Shown: positions 11,746-25,559 of the stretch, in pieces
How positions within the stretch are numbered: position 1 is the first letter of the stretch
Layout: every line of letters begins with the position of its first letter
DNA from: Atrichornis clamosus
Lineage: Eukaryota; Chordata; Aves; Passeriformes; Menuridae
Direction of reading: 5' to 3'
DNA: 64,000 nt
Assembly: GCA_013400975.1 (NCBI GenBank)
Contig: WBMZ01002654.1
Span: forward strand, 62,001-126,000
Program-made: the position numbers and the translations under genes
Notes under the pieces: model-generated
The model's database searches: none
The model's input: the letters and a program-made list of their open reading frames with translations, nothing else
Told to the model about the DNA's origin: nothing

Positions 11746-14704
11746 TAAATAATTCAAGGAGAAAAATATTTAAGATGTATATATTGTGAGTGATTCACTA
11801 AAAAGCACCAATACTAGTATATGTCAGGAATATGCTAGTAGCTGTGAAACTTTGTATATTGAATCTCATCTTAAATCAGGAAGACTTGATGAAAGAATGA
11901 TGCCTTTGTGAGTGCTTGTATGTGGTCTGAGTCTTGTTTTAATCAGTGAAAATGAAGCTGATTGTAAGAACTTACTATTGATAATAATAGCTCTAACAGT
12001 ATGAATAAAATGCAGTGTAATTGAGGCAGATGATAGAGTAATTCACATTTCCCTAAGCTAGAAAGAAAGTAACCTTAATCTTGAATTGCAGGTATATCAG
12101 CACACAGAAAAATAACTGTAGGCCTTCTCTTTGTGTCCCATTGTATTTGAAAAACAAGTAGTGCTATTACATATTAATCAAGCCTGATTTTGAACTGCAC
12201 AATTAAAAAAAGTTAATAAATAACCTGTATTCAATGTTGTTTTAGTTTTGGGGATTTTTTAATGAGAGAAGAAGAAGAAGGAACAAAATGGATGGGTGGA
12301 GGTTTTGTGGAAAATTGACATATTAACCTTCTGTTATAGAACCTCAGTTATGCAATTTTTTGAGGTAGTCCCAATGCTCCTCTCAGCATCTCGTTCCCTG
12401 CCTACATCTTGGATACCATGGTGGTGCTTTTCATACCAAGATACATCCTGATTTTTATTTCTGCATCACAGAATGCATTGTTCTGAACTAAATCAAACAG
12501 CTTTAATTCCTGAAGAAGGATAGCAAGGTGGACATTCGGTGAAGAAGAGATAAATTGAGGTCTGTGTAATTACTGTGATTGCTATTCGGTGTTACATGGG
12601 ATAAATCGTTAGGTAAGTCTGCAAGATGCTGTATCAGCCTTCACAAACTCAAGGTGTTTTTCGACTGTATACTTTTTCATATTTTTTAATGTTGCTTCAT
12701 AATTTACAGGATAAAATATCTTCAGAGGGATTGATGTCATCTCACTTGAGATGTTCACCTTCTAGACTCCTGCTTATAAGCAGTCCTCTCACCTCCCTGT
12801 ATCATCAGTGAAGACAAATGGGCACCTTTAGGGTGAAGTTCATCTGTCCTATTTCAGATGCACGTCTTTGGAGGAGATGAATCAGGGTGAACTGAAGTGC
12901 TTGCTTCTCTCTCCTTTGCCTTTAAAGGAGGTGTAGGCAGCTGGCTCAGCTGTGTACATCTGAGTAAGCATCCGTTAGCTACAATGTAGGCATTTGCACT
13001 CAGTCAGATGAATCTCAATCCTATGGTTAAAACAGAAACAACAAAACACACAAAAGCACAACCAAAAGAGAAAGAAGTTGATATTACAGGAAAAAATGAC
13101 AAATTTTAATGGGAAGGAGGATGGAAGAGCTGTGCTTTTTCCAGGTCAGCCTTTTATGATCTCTTTTCCTTCCCCCACTCTAATGCATTTACAAAACGAT
13201 CAATTATTTCACCCTTACAAAAATCAGCTGTAGCTCATGGTTTCTGTTTTGTGTTGCTGGCATTTTTCTCTCATGAGAACTTTTTAGAATACTGACATAA
13301 TTTCTGGTTCTTCAAAGAATAGTGCTGAAGGAGTTTCTAGCTTATTTGTATCTCTTCACACACGGCCTCTTGTCTGTGCCTCCTGGCTTCTACATAACCC
13401 TGTGTGCTGGTTTGCTGACTTGTATATTGTTCCCTTCTCTGCAACTACTTCACCAGTTCTTTATTTAAAGTGCTATTCTTTGCTGTCTGGTCTGCACAGA
13501 GCATCCACCTTCAGCTAGCAAGCACTCTGCCCTCTCTTCAGGGCCCTCTGCTGGATACGTACCTGTGTTAGTCTTCTTATGTAAAGGTGTGGCAGGTAGA
13601 ATAAAACCGAGGTATGATATATGTTACGTAACTATATATACAAAAGGATTGTGTCACACTAGTTTTGTATCTTCACAATTCAGAAATTCTCTTCCTGCAC
13701 AGAGAGAGGAATCCGTTTCTCTATGACCTTTTTGGGCAGCGCAGTTGAATTCATCTCACTGCACTTTAAATGTCTTCAGTGCAGATGTGTACATATGAGC
13801 TAGTCACTCAAACCTACTTTTGGAGTGAATTACAAGAGATGGGTGCTTTTAGAGCACAATTCTCCTGGCCTGAGGTTTGCTTTAAGATTAGATAAAGTAC
13901 ACCCAGAAGTGCCTGGTAAAGCCCACTGACTGTAAGGGAAGTCTAAACAACTAAAGTAATTGTAGTCACAGGTGCTACAGATACCTGCCGTGAATCAGGC
14001 GCATCACCTCCTGTGTGGCTCTGTAACAGTATTGTGTTGTATGCAGTAGTCATGTTTTTGTGGGTTCATACATAGGACTTACTTTTTTTTCCTGTTAAAG
14101 AAAGTTCCATTTGGTACTATCTTTCGTATAAAAAATTATTACACGATGCAAGTTGCAAGTGAAGCAATTAATTTAAGAATTCAGGTATAATAAAATTTAG
14201 ACATTTAATAAGTCATAGAATTAAATTGACTTACTGTAATTGTGATGTGTAGTGATGCAAGAGGATCAAGATGTAGGAGTGGGTCTTTAAAAATTAGTTA
14301 GAACTAATCTGGGATCAAGGATGCAATCACATTATTTTATCTTGGCATGGAGAGAATTAGGCTGAATACCTTACCTTGACTCTGCACTTTGTAGATTGCA
14401 AAGACATGTTCAGCTTAGATATAAAGGAATTCTACTCCTAATTTTGGTTATGGATTGTCTTTACCATGTTGTGAGTGTTCAAGTTTCTGCAGGGGAAGAA
14501 AGCACATAAACTTCCATCCCTGCAGGCGGTGCTGGCTCACTGTCAATGAGCGAGGCCTTTCCCAAGAGCACTTTTCAAAAAAGAGCTGTACGCCCTTAAT
14601 TTCCGTGGAGTAGCCAACATATTCTACCCTCCTTTCCTATAACAGTGGAGTCACAATGCTGAGGCTGAGGAAGCTTCAGCAGTGTCATAGTTTATGTGAG
14701 GAGC

Positions 14705-14825
14705 ATGCATCTTCGGCAAATGATTTCACTATGGTGTGCCACAGTTTCCTTTTAATTTACATAATATTGTCATCAGTGCCTGAGAGAGCACTTGTGAGAT
14801 CTGCTAATGAGCAGTGCTTCACCAG
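14705..14825 (-). repeat. MIR-like SINE relic
   Basis: The run aaatgatttcactatggtgt, ccacagtttccttttaattt, acataatattgtc and cacttgtgagatctgctaatg follows the order of antisense MIR (caagtcacttaacctctctg, cctcagtttcctcatctgt, ataataat, ttgtgaggattaaatgag). Eroded and assigned by eye. Confidence 0.42.
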
Positions 14826-16525
14826 ACCCAGGTAGAGCCATTAATCATTGGACGAATAACCAGTGTATTTGTCTGAGTAGACACATTAAGATAGGGTACA
14901 ATGGCTTAAGGTGAGTCAGATTTTACACTGGCAGGAACATGGGTATGTTTTTTGAATAGGAAAGAATTGCTTTCCACTAGACTTCTTAAACCAATGTGCT
15001 TTACCTCTTGAGAAGGTACTGAGTCATCCACTGCCTGGAGGAAAGCACTTAAAGCATCAATAAACAGTCATTCTGCCCAGTAGGAGAGGCAAGTTTGCTT
15101 CCCAAGATGCCGTATGTTGTTCCTTGGTTGGACTAATGTTGGCAGAGCAGAACGGACTCTTGAGAGTGAAGTGGGGAGCAGACTTCTTGTATGTCAGGAT
15201 GTTCAGAGAGTGATGCTGACAGGTTCCAAAGGGCATCTCCTGCAGCAGGGCAGATTTGATGTGATTTTTCTGTAGGTTTAAGTCTAGTTCAGAGAAGCTT
15301 TCAAAAGGTATGGCAGCATAAGTCCTCTGGACTCCATTTAGTTCACCGCTTGCCAGGTGGATGAGCAGTGGGAATGTTAGCACATTGGGCCATTCAGATG
15401 ACCCCAAAGATGTATTCTATTACTCCTGTAATTGAACTTACTGCACAGACCTTCATTACCTCCCATGACCCTCTGGTTAGTGTCATCTTCCAAGCTCCTC
15501 CGATTAGGAAGTCACTCTTCTTTATATCAGTTACTCTGTATACCTCTTGCTTTTCATCTTCCTGCCTGCAAACCTGTTTTCCTTCCTCTCCAGTCAGAGT
15601 GCCAGTGTTTGCTGCCATATCCTTCCCTTCCCAGAGCTGTGAACATATTGATTGCTTCTGCTCTCCTTATGAAGAAGAATGTATCACTGTTCTCTGTTCT
15701 GCCTGCTATCAAAAATGCAAGAAAGGTGAAAATGAGTGGTTTCCTCCTGTTTCTTTTCCCTCCACAACAAGGGCTTCACTTGCTCCTGTTTCTTCTCCCT
15801 TCTCTCCAAGACAGTTTTTCCCTCTTAAAATTCTTTTGTTTTTTGAATCCATTCCTTTCCTCAAACTAGTCAATAAAGCATGTGCTTTCCCTGAGTGCGG
15901 AAGATGGCAGAACTGGGACAAGCATTTTGTTCTGGAAGCTGTTTCTGACTTTCTGAGTTTCCTGGAGGTAAGGAATTGGTAAAAGGTACTTCTAAAGTGG
16001 CTGTGAAAAGGGATCTATCTTGAGAGAGTAGTCCTGCCTTTGTGCCTTGACTATTCATTCAGTCTTTGCTTGCTTTTTAGTTTTGTTTCCTGTGTAAAGG
16101 CCAGCCATAGTCCATCCAACATGTTTCTGAATCTTACCTATGAGAGGAATTCCATAATTTTTTTACATGTGTATAATAGTTCTTGGTCTCTGGATAGAAA
16201 AAAAACCTCATTGGGCAAGATTATGTGGAAGTATTTGCTGGCTTACTTTTAAGAGAAATCAGTAGAGTCAAGTTACCTATATAAATATATGTCATTTGCT
16301 ACTATGTGAAATTTAAACTGTGAGAAAGAAACAAGGACATCCTGGAATACTAAATAGTAGGAAAAAGGATGTGTGATGAATGGAAAAATGTCTTCTTCTT
16401 AAGGATTTTGTCTGATCTTTATGTTTTATGGTTTTTTTGTTCCTGCCACAGATGTTTTGGGTTGCCCTGCCCAAATTACTTACAGAATAAATAGGATTTA
16501 TCTATTTATGAGATTTTTTAACTCT

Positions 16526-16575
16526 TCTGTTTATCTGCTTAAACAGATTTATCTGCTGTTTATCTGCTTAAATGT
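16526..16575 (+). repeat. Short tandem duplication with unit of about 29 bp
   Basis: The phrase ctgtttatctgcttaaa occurs at about 16527 and again at about 16556, separated by cagatttatctg, giving two imperfect copies of a roughly 29-bp unit. Confidence 0.65.
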
Positions 16576-18317
16576 CTCTGAGAATATTACTCATTCTGTT
16601 CCTCTAGTAATATAAGGGCAATAATGCTTCCTGACCTATGGTCCTGTCTGTTCAGGTACTAATGTGTTTTGAAAGGAGTTATTTCCTGTTCTGCTGGGCG
16701 TGTTCCAGACATCATTGTTCTTCCAGTAAGATTATATGCCACCATAACAACACAGCCTAGTGTTAATAATGCAAACATTGTATTTTGGTTTATTCACTAC
16801 TCAATTCCTAAAAGAAACTTCAAACATCTTTTCAATTAATTTTTCTTTGCTTCAATTACCCTGCAAACGGTATAATACTTGTTGTTGCTGCCTGTATGAA
16901 GAATTTGTGTTTTCTTACAACTTACTAATAATTTACAAATGTTTTTGGTTTATGTCATTATTTAAATGTTTATTACAGATAATCCCTTTAGCACTTAAAA
17001 ATAGTCACTGTATAAAAAGATCAGTTGAACATGTGTAAAATAGTCTAAAAATTGGACAACTATTACATTTCCAAACTACCTTGAATTTTAATTTAGCAGA
17101 AAAAGGCATAAAGTCTTGTTTAGAAAGCTGAAACTAGATTAAATCAAATTAGTGAAACTAGATACATTCCAATTAGTAAAAAGGTGCGTATGTTCACTGT
17201 GAGAGTAAACGTTACTTATGACTTATTATATAGTACTGTGGATTATCCTGTTCTTGAATCTTCTAAAATAGATACTGTTGTGTAAAGAGAAGTCACATTT
17301 TTTTGCTTGCATTACTGCTTCATTAATGCAGAATAAACATTGTAATAGTCCTTTTTACTTTAGAATCTGTAAATTTTTGAATCTGTGAAATGTTTCTCTT
17401 TTTTTAAAAAAAATTATGTTCTAATTGAGTGTTAACCTAATTCCTGAACCTTCATGTCTAGCTGAGGTGGTTGAGTTCTAGCATCATGTTTTCTTAAAGC
17501 CTTTAATTCACTTAATTTGCAATCACAAGCGTCCTCCCTCTTGCCCAGTGATCAGTACTAAGTATAACATTTGATTATTGGCATTGGAAGACGGGTTGTC
17601 TTGAAATTAGATTGCAAAGTGGGATATTATAGCTAAATGGTCAAATCAGATCTGCGAAGTTATTTCTGCTTGAAATAGAGCACTTGTGCACGGGGAATAT
17701 ACACAGCAATTGTTTCTGAGAGTGAGAAAACACAAAATAGATGCCTTTAAAAAAGCTGCTCTGGCAAGTATCTGTCTGTTTCTTACAGTAAGTACTGAGA
17801 ATTAAAATCACCTGTCTTTTAGATCTCTATGCTCTGCCTGAAGGGGAAAAGGGTAAGAACCACTACAGGTAGAGAAAAAGTGCTATACAACTACTTATGT
17901 GTTTGCATGACAGTCTGGAAAATAAGCTGACTATTAGTAAGTCAAATACATATATCCACATCTTTCGAAGTTGCCGTGGAAATTATTCACTTTCATTCGT
18001 CAGATCTTGAAGGATTTTACAAAGGAAAGTAGTATCACTATATCCTGATGTGCAGTAGTGTAATGGAGATAAAAGTATTATGAATAACCACTGAGGTAGA
18101 GTTTGCAATGGACATTATTTTTTTCAGTCTCATTTAAAGCTGGGCTTTTCTGTTGAATACATAGAAGGGCTGGGGTCAGCAGCTGCAGAGCTGACATATC
18201 CATGCTCCAGCAGTGGGGAGAGTGTGTTTCATGACCTGTGCCTTATTCAGTATGTGGGGCAGGATATTAACAATATCACTTTGCTTCCTCACTTTTCCTT
18301 GGAAGTATTTGCATTAT

Positions 18318-18337
18318 CTTCTCTCTCTCTCTCTTTT
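18318..18337 (+). repeat. (CT)n run about 145 bases upstream of a TRHDE exon
   Basis: A run of CT dinucleotides followed by T5 lies in the distal part of the intron before exon 18483-18548. It could serve as a polypyrimidine-tract protein site, but nothing in the sequence proves it. Confidence 0.75.
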
Positions 18338-18482
18338 TCATTCCAGCACAAATAAAGATTATATTAGATACAGGTTTCGAGGATATTATTGTTGTGTGGA
18401 AATGCCTACTTCAGATTGTTTTAATTGTGTTATATTGACATTCAAAACTGTAACTTCTTTGTTTCTCTTTTATTTCCCACAG

Positions 18483-18548
18483 GGTGCAGCTCTAATTCGA
18501 ATGCTGGCTAACTTTATGGGTCACTCTGTGTTTCAAATGGGCTTACAA
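18483..18548 (+). CDS. TRHDE: TRHDE internal exon (66 bp)
   Basis: This 22-codon exon reads GAALIRMLANFMGHSVFQ and ends MGLQ, continuing exactly from the WIAYKK end of the preceding exon; the joined motif YKKGAALIRML corresponds to YSKGASVLRML in other M1 aminopeptidases. It forms helices of the catalytic domain just after the active-site tyrosine. The acceptor is preceded by a good pyrimidine tract (ctttgtttctcttttatttcccacag) and the donor is the consensus gtaagt. Both boundaries are phase 0, so skipping it would keep the frame. A longer open frame that begins upstream at 18213 and runs through this exon is an accident of the intron sequence, not a separate gene. The methionine in VFQMGLQ is, from memory, arginine in mammals, a conservative-context difference with no obvious consequence. 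Confidence 0.95.
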
Positions 18549-20734
18549 GTAAGTAAAGGCATTTCTGTCTTTATGTAGATGTGCATTTCTAGCAGTTTCT
18601 CTTGCTCTCTTTTTTCTTTTGAAGCTATATTTGCATCTATTTGTGGAAACGTTTCTTTACTTTAGGACCATCTGAGGCTCCACTATGTCCCTGAAGCTGA
18701 ATTTGATGGAAGATGCAGTTTTCCTATATTTCTTGGTGTATGAAGTGATTGCACTTTCACTGGCATACTACACTATTTCACTACACTACTTTTGTGTAGA
18801 TTGCCACATAAAAGCCATTTTATCCATGTGACCCATGTGTGAAGGACTAGCTGAGGAAGTAGCTACTTCTCTTCACCTATGCTTGGCTGCTGGTCTAACA
18901 AGTAATAACAGTATAAACCAGCTAGAAGATACACAGCCCTAAAATGAATAATGCTTTTCAGATAAATATTTTTGCTGTTTCTTCCTCCATAGAAAAATCC
19001 TTGAGCTTTACTTTTACCTTTAATAAGCATGGAGTGCTCTCTGCCTTAATGATGTTTTGAAAACTCACTCTGCCTTTTAAAAGAAATTTAAAGAGGTAAC
19101 ATTTCTATACAAAGAGAAAGAAATTTAACATGCTGATTACCAAGGATGAACTCCTTTCAGCAATAATTCAGCACAAATGAGTGTTTCGTAAACTATTTAA
19201 AAACAAACAAGCCAAAGCATAAAAAACAATGTGATTCCCTCTATTCCATTGAAATCTGCTTGAGTAAATCATGTTACAGGCAGCTGTGATTGATGAATTA
19301 TGTATGATGCAGCCTGCTACTTAGAAGTGTCCTTTAAAGTAAATTGATGTTCACCTGAAATACAATTATGCTAAGTTGGAAAGAGCAATCAATCTTATCT
19401 GTTCTTAGTAAGCTTTTCATTTTGAAATTTAAATAAACTATGTCTGGGATCAGGTCATTTTTTAACAGAATAATTCTACCGCTAACCAAAATAAATTGGA
19501 AGATAAAATATAAAACAAAAATTAAATGAATGCATTGGTCATGTCAGAGAGGTGTTTTCCATGCAAAGGCAATGGAAGGAAACTTTCTGAGGAAATACAG
19601 CGTTTTGGAGAGTTTACAGGACATTCAGGGTTTGCAGCATAACTTAGTCGTGGGACCTAGTTGGATCATTTTCTTATTTGCAACACCAGGTCAGATCAAT
19701 TAGATAAATTGCTCATCCAGATGAGAAATTTTTAAACCAAAAGCTTCCTTCATAAAATCTTGTGTACATCAAGGGTAAAGCCCACATCTCATTTAAGCCA
19801 GTAAGACTTCTGTCCTTAGTCCAGCAAACTCCATATTCCAGCAAGAAACTTTTGCCTGCACAGATCTATTCATAGGGAAATTCAGTAGCACTTTTTCCCA
19901 GTGAAGTATGTCACTCAGGGTTTTAGAAAGGAAAAGTCTTAGTGTGTACATCTCAAACCCTGTTTTTCTGTTCTATGTTTGCTGAGAAAAAATAACAGTG
20001 TGCAAGTTGCCCTGAAATAGACTGAGAAAAAAGTTCAGATCAAAGAATAGCTATGCAGGAATTAATCATAATTACCATAAAGTTGTAATGGAGCTTTGTT
20101 TTTTGATTTGAATGGTTTTCTATTATTTCTGCTTTTCACTGGTTTGGCTCTAAATAGAAACTGTTCTGTTTGCTAATGAAAGTCTATGAAAAATCTAACT
20201 GAAAATCTGACTAGTGAAGGTCTTGGCATCAGTTCAGTAGGAAGATGATGATTTTAACTAAAAACAGTTTGAAATCCAGATAGAGATTTTCATATGTCTT
20301 CAAGTTGAACAAAATAAAACATAAAGTTCATAAGCTTTTTCATAAGCTACAAATTATACAGTTGAAAATATCTGTCAATCATTTAGTTCTTTGTATTTTG
20401 TAAATCTAGCAAAATAATGTTCCTACACTGTAGATTCAGGAAGCTATAGCTTTGCTAATGATAAGGGGAATTGGAGGACCAGTTTACCCTTTCTGTCATG
20501 CACTGGCTTATGCATTTTAGCTCTTTAGCCTGGTACCATCACTTGGGATTTAGCATTATGATGCCTTTTTAACATGGAATTTTAATATTCAACTAAATGA
20601 CCTTTCTGCAGGATAGCTGCAAAATCAAGTATTGCTACTATTTATAAATCTCTTCAAATAACAAATACTCCAAAAATGCACTTGATGGTTCATTCCTCCT
20701 CTGTTATTCTAACGGCTGCTGAGTAACTGAGTTC

Positions 20735-22020
20735 TGAAAGACCTCCACAGCCAGTTTTTCCAGGAGAATGCTGTGGGAAGTGGTGTCAAAGGCCTTACTA
20801 AAGTCCAGATAGACAAAATCCACAGCCTTTCCCTCATCCACAAAGTGGGTTGTAGAAGGAGGTCAGGTTGGTCAAACAGGGCCTTCTTACAGCGTGCTGG
20901 CTGGGCCTGACCCCTGGTTGTCCTGCACATGCTGTGTGATGGCACTCAAGATGATCTGCTCCATGACCTTCCCTGGTACTGAGGTCAGGCTGACAGGCCT
21001 GTCATTCCACAGACCCTCCTTCTAACCCTTCTTGTAAATGGTTGTCACATTTGCTAACCTCCGGTTGTCTGGGACTTCCCCAGTTAGCCAGAACTACTGG
21101 TAGATGATGGACACTGGCTCTGTGAGCACTTCTGCCAGCTTCCTCGGTACGCTTGGATGGATCCTGTCTGTTCCCATAGACTTCTGTGTATCTAAGTGGT
21201 GTAGCTGTGTGCTAATCATTGTCTCTCAGATGTCTGGTGCTTCAATTCTGCTCTTTGCCCCTGTATTCCAGCTCACAGGGCTGGGTACCAAAAGGACAAT
21301 TGGTCTTACTATGAAAGACTTAGACAAAGAAGGCATTAAGTGCCTCAGCCTTTTCCTCATTTTTTGTCACAATGCTTTTCCCCATATCCAGAAAAGGATG
21401 GAGATGGAGATTCTCAGCCCTTCTTTTGTTGCTAATATATTTATAGAAACATCTTTTATTGTATTTTACACCAGTGGCTAGATAAAGTTCTACTTGGTCT
21501 TTGGTCCTGCAAATTTTCTGCCTGCATAACCTCACAACATGCTCGTAGTCCTCCTGAGTTGCTTGCCCCTTCTTCCAGAGGTCATAAACTCTGTTTTTTC
21601 ATCTGAGCTCCAGATAAAGCTCTCTATGCAGCTAGGCAGATGGTCTTCTCCATTGGTTTGTGTTTCATCATGTGGAGATGGCCAGCTCCAGCACCTTTAA
21701 GACTTCTTGAAATATATTCAGCCTTCCTGGATTCTTCTGCTCTTCAGGCAAAAGCCCAAGGGGCCCTCTCAAACAGTGTCATAAACAGGTCGAGATGGCA
21801 GTTTTGCTGACTCCTTTCCTTATTTCTTCAAGAATTGAAAACTCTTTCATTCCATAATCACTGTGCCCAAGACAGCGTCCAACCATCACATCACCCACTA
21901 ATCTTTGTTCACAAAGGAGATCCAGCAGGGGAGATTTTCTAGTTGGCTCGCTTACCAGCGGTGTCAGGAAGTTAACTTCCACACTCCTCCAGGAACCTCC
22001 TATACTGTTATCTCCCCATA
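20735..22020 (-). mobile_element. CR1 LINE fragment, endonuclease C-terminus to reverse-transcriptase motif A
   Basis: Read on the minus strand, this is a broken CR1 ORF2. From high to low coordinates one sees the end of the endonuclease domain (SEPTRKSPLLDLLCE, GHSDYGMKEFSIL), the linker (YDLWKKGQATQEDYEHVVRL, CFYKYISNKRRAENL, NEEKAEALNAFF), and reverse-transcriptase motif A (VYLDFSKAFDT, near 20785-20820) followed by ILLEKLA. These are typical avian CR1 sequences. Several frameshifts and stops separate the pieces, so it cannot encode a protein. The match stops shortly after motif A; the YADD motif and the CR1 3' end are absent, so the copy is cut at both ends. Plus-strand open frames here, such as 21104-21481, are antisense shadows. 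The ends given are good to about 20 bases. Confidence 0.92.
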
Positions 22021-25000
22021 TTTCCAGTATTAATATTATTTCAATTCTTTTTAGTGTTCTAGCTATGTCATTGTTTGACAGATGATTAAAAAGAGTAATC
22101 CTGTAGTTTTACTAAACTGGCATAAACCAAACTAGCTCTTTATTTGTGTTTGCATTGTTTGTGGTTTCGTCTAAGTCAAGGTATGATTCATCATCTTATT
22201 AAGAGCTAAAGAATTAGAGCTTTTATATAAGAGAAACAAGAACAGATAAGGTAACCTTTGGGTTAAGAAGAGGAAAAAAATAAGATTTAGAGCAAGAAGC
22301 AAAAAGGATTCTTACCTCTTTTGTTCATTGCCTGTTTTTTCTTAGTCACCTGGCAGGTGGACTTTTTGAAGAGCAGATTGAGATAGCTTGGGGGAGAAAA
22401 ACCCCTTCTATGTCAAAGAAAACAACCAATTGTATTAAAAAGAAGGGAAAAGTTGATGGAGGACAATGGGACTCTTTTGTGGATATTCTTCAACAATGAA
22501 TATGATCTGAAAGAAATGTACAAATGTGCATGTGATCCATAACAGTTCAGCAAACTGTTCTGTTGAGGAGTCTGCAAGGAAGTAAATTTCTGGTAGAAAT
22601 GCTCATTTTTACAGTGTAGATTCTTTGTAGAAATTAATATCTGTCAAGAATAACTGGCCTGTTCCTATCACAGTAAATATACTGTGAAAGGCCATTTGAT
22701 TATAGTCTGCAGTTCCTCAATAAAGCTGCAGCCAAAATACCAGTGAAGGTATGATTTTCGGGAAGCCCTTCAAAGATACGATGTCTTTAATCACATGACA
22801 TTTTCAAACAGAAGATTTAGTAACAGATAGAACATTCTCACTGTATTCCTATAGCACTCCATAGACTCCAAAAGCAAAAGAGAACATATTTCCATTGGCT
22901 GAAATGAATAATGACAGTAGTAGCCTCAGCTGGTAACACTTGTATATGAGAAAGTTACAGCTATTATTTTTGTAGAAAATGTCTACAAGATCCTTCCTTC
23001 TCACAGCAGGTGATTTCTGTATTTTTAAAAGTTCCGGCATCTTTCATGATGCGTAGTTTCTTGTGCTCCAGGAAAATTCAAGAAGTGCACCTTATTGAAT
23101 GCCAGTACTCTTCTTACAAAATGCTGTTGCTTTTCAGTAAAAAAGCCATTAATCAGGTAAGACAGTGGTTAGAGTATGAAGAGGCTTGGTCAGCACCACT
23201 TGCTCTGATTATGTTTCTGAACTGCATAGATTGATAGAGGAAGAAGCCATAAGTTGGCCTTATCATTCAGTCATCACTCAGGGTGGTAATGTGCAATTCG
23301 ATACTAGGTTTGTGTGAGATTTTCTTCTGCAGGATGCTTTTCCAACTCTGTTCTTGAAATAGATGGTTGCTTACATGTCTGGTGTCACTGCATTGCATTT
23401 TCAACAGAGTTTTACTGCTTTATGACAACACACTTCTTCAAGTAATCAGTGTTTGGGTTTTGGGTTTTTTTCGTATTAAATAGAGAAGTCCCAGTGATTT
23501 GAGCGTCTGGTAGATGTGTTTAAAGAGGCACCTCAAGTACTGTAATGAGACATTTTTGCTCTGGTTTATTTAAATTTTCCTTATATTTGGTTTGATTATT
23601 TTGGAGCCTCGTCTCTATTACTGTACGTTTGTCAACACTGCATTTCATTTGCTGTGTGACAGCTCATTGATCACATAGATCTGTATCCTTTTGAACTTCA
23701 CTTGCTGCTATGTATGTGTTCATCACTCACTCTGATTTAGTGTATCATCAGCAGTTTGAATTAGTTACTGTGGGAATCTCTGCTTCTGTGACAAATTGAC
23801 TACTTTTTAGGCTTCACATTGTACATTTGGAAGAATTTCCATATAGTGCTTTGGATAGATACTGTCTTTTTTAGTGCTGTGGAATGGCCACTGTATTGAA
23901 ACAAATTAGTCAGCCTTTCACAGATGCTGTCTGGGGAAGTGTGGCATTCAGGCTATTAAATATAGCAAGGTTCAGATTTCAATCACTTCTTAGTATCATA
24001 TTGTTGCCTATTTAAACTCTCTTTCATCCACACTGCTTTTTCCTGCTTTTTAGGCACATACAATGTGCATGTTTGTGTTCCATTTGACCTGTAGTAGTCT
24101 ATGTAAAACCCTATCAGAAACTTGAGGTGTAAAATAAAGCTCTAATGTGCTATTTTCCATATTGTTTGCTATTTCTGTCCAAGAATCTAGTAATACATGA
24201 AATATATGAATCTATTTCCACAGTATTATATGATAGTCTACTTTTTACATAGTATATTAAACAGTGTACCCATTTAATAATACTATTTTTTATATCTTTA
24301 TTACAAATTCACAACAATTAGTTGTATGCTATCTCTAATGAGACATCATTAGAGACTTCTTTCAAGAGTTTTCTGAAAAACATAAAAGATCTGCAAAGAA
24401 AAACAAAAAATCAGGCACCTTAGGGTTGGGGTCAGTGAAGCAATGAGCTGTGATGCTGCCCTCAGATCAACAATGCTCATGGAACTACCTGGTGTCTTCC
24501 TTTGCTTGGTGGGAGGATGTAACTTTTGCCACCAGGGAGGAGCATCTTTGCAGCAAGAGGTCATCTGGTGTTGCAGCTGCTGCATTTACTAGATGTTGAG
24601 TAAAGTACTTTTCAGCTGATTCTGGACCCATGTCCTCTGGTTTAGAAAAGCACAGAGTGTATGACCTTGGTGCATATCAAAGTATCACCACGGATATTCT
24701 GGCTATTAACTGTCTTTCAGTTAGTTGCTACCGTTCCCTTTATTTTTCAAACTGTCTCACTTCTACTGAGAATTGTCAACTAGAGAACTTGAGCATATTA
24801 AAAGGATGACATAAGAAGTCATACGAAATCTGATAGGAGCTGACATCACTGTTTTCTACACTGCATATCATACAAGATTGTTAACATCTTTTCACCTTTT
24901 TTGCTCCCTCAGCATTTCTTATGCTTCTAATTTACATCACTCTGGATTTTAGTTTACATTTGTTAAAGGACTTGAGTGTTATGGACTGAACTCCTGTAGC

Positions 25001-25559
25001 TTTTTTCACCTTGACTTACATAGGTCAGTAAAAGACAGGAGGCCAGTTTCTTGTATAAGAATCTTCTGTAAGTTGTGGTGTCACAATATTTTGTTTCTTT
25101 GGAAGTGTTAAAGATGTCTAGCACAGTAAGGGCCAGACTTTGATACCACTCCAAAAATGAAAATTCTTCCTCTAGCTCCAAGAGTATTTGAGTATACTGT
25201 GTGTATAGCAAAATGCTAATGCTTAAAGAAAAATTATGATTGAAGTTACGTAATTTAAATGTGCAGTTACCAAGAAATGCTAAAGTTAATTTTATCTTTC
25301 CATTCTTTTCTTTTATTTGTGCACCTTTAGCAGGGTTTTTAATTATACATTTCCATATAGGACAACGTCTGATTCAGTTCACAAGGTGAATCATGCTAAC
25401 TGAATTGTCCTGCTGTTCAATATTTTTGTATGCTTTTCGTTTGCTTTGTAGCTTCAGTTCTTAGCTGTTACATACAATTTTCTTGAATGTCATCCAGTGT
25501 GGTTCAGAGTGCATCACCAACAGTTAATGAACAGAGGACATAAACCTCATAGGGAGGGA

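Larger units (their letters stand above)
2452..18482 (+). other. TRHDE: TRHDE intron (16,031 bp)
   Basis: The intron runs from donor gtgaga to acceptor cccacag. Recognisable content: SINE-like relics near 3.81-3.93 and 14.70-14.83 kb, a LINE reverse-transcriptase remnant near 11.49-11.75 kb, a short (TTCC)n at 9701-9718, a (TCT/CT)n run at 18318-18337, and a small tandem duplication near 16.53-16.57 kb. A pyrimidine-rich stretch at 15.37-15.98 kb carries a 204-codon open frame with no recognised homology. The rest is AT-rich non-coding sequence in which I see nothing. Confidence 0.85.

Noticed and set aside
15057..15407. 116-codon minus-strand open frame
   Set aside because: No recognisable family; next to the pyrimidine-rich stretch where stops are scarce.
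18213..18578. 121-codon plus-strand open frame
   Set aside because: It is intron read-through that happens to run into the TRHDE exon at 18483-18548; only the exon part is conserved protein.
21104..21481. 125-codon plus-strand open frame
   Set aside because: Antisense shadow of the minus-strand CR1 ORF2 fragment.
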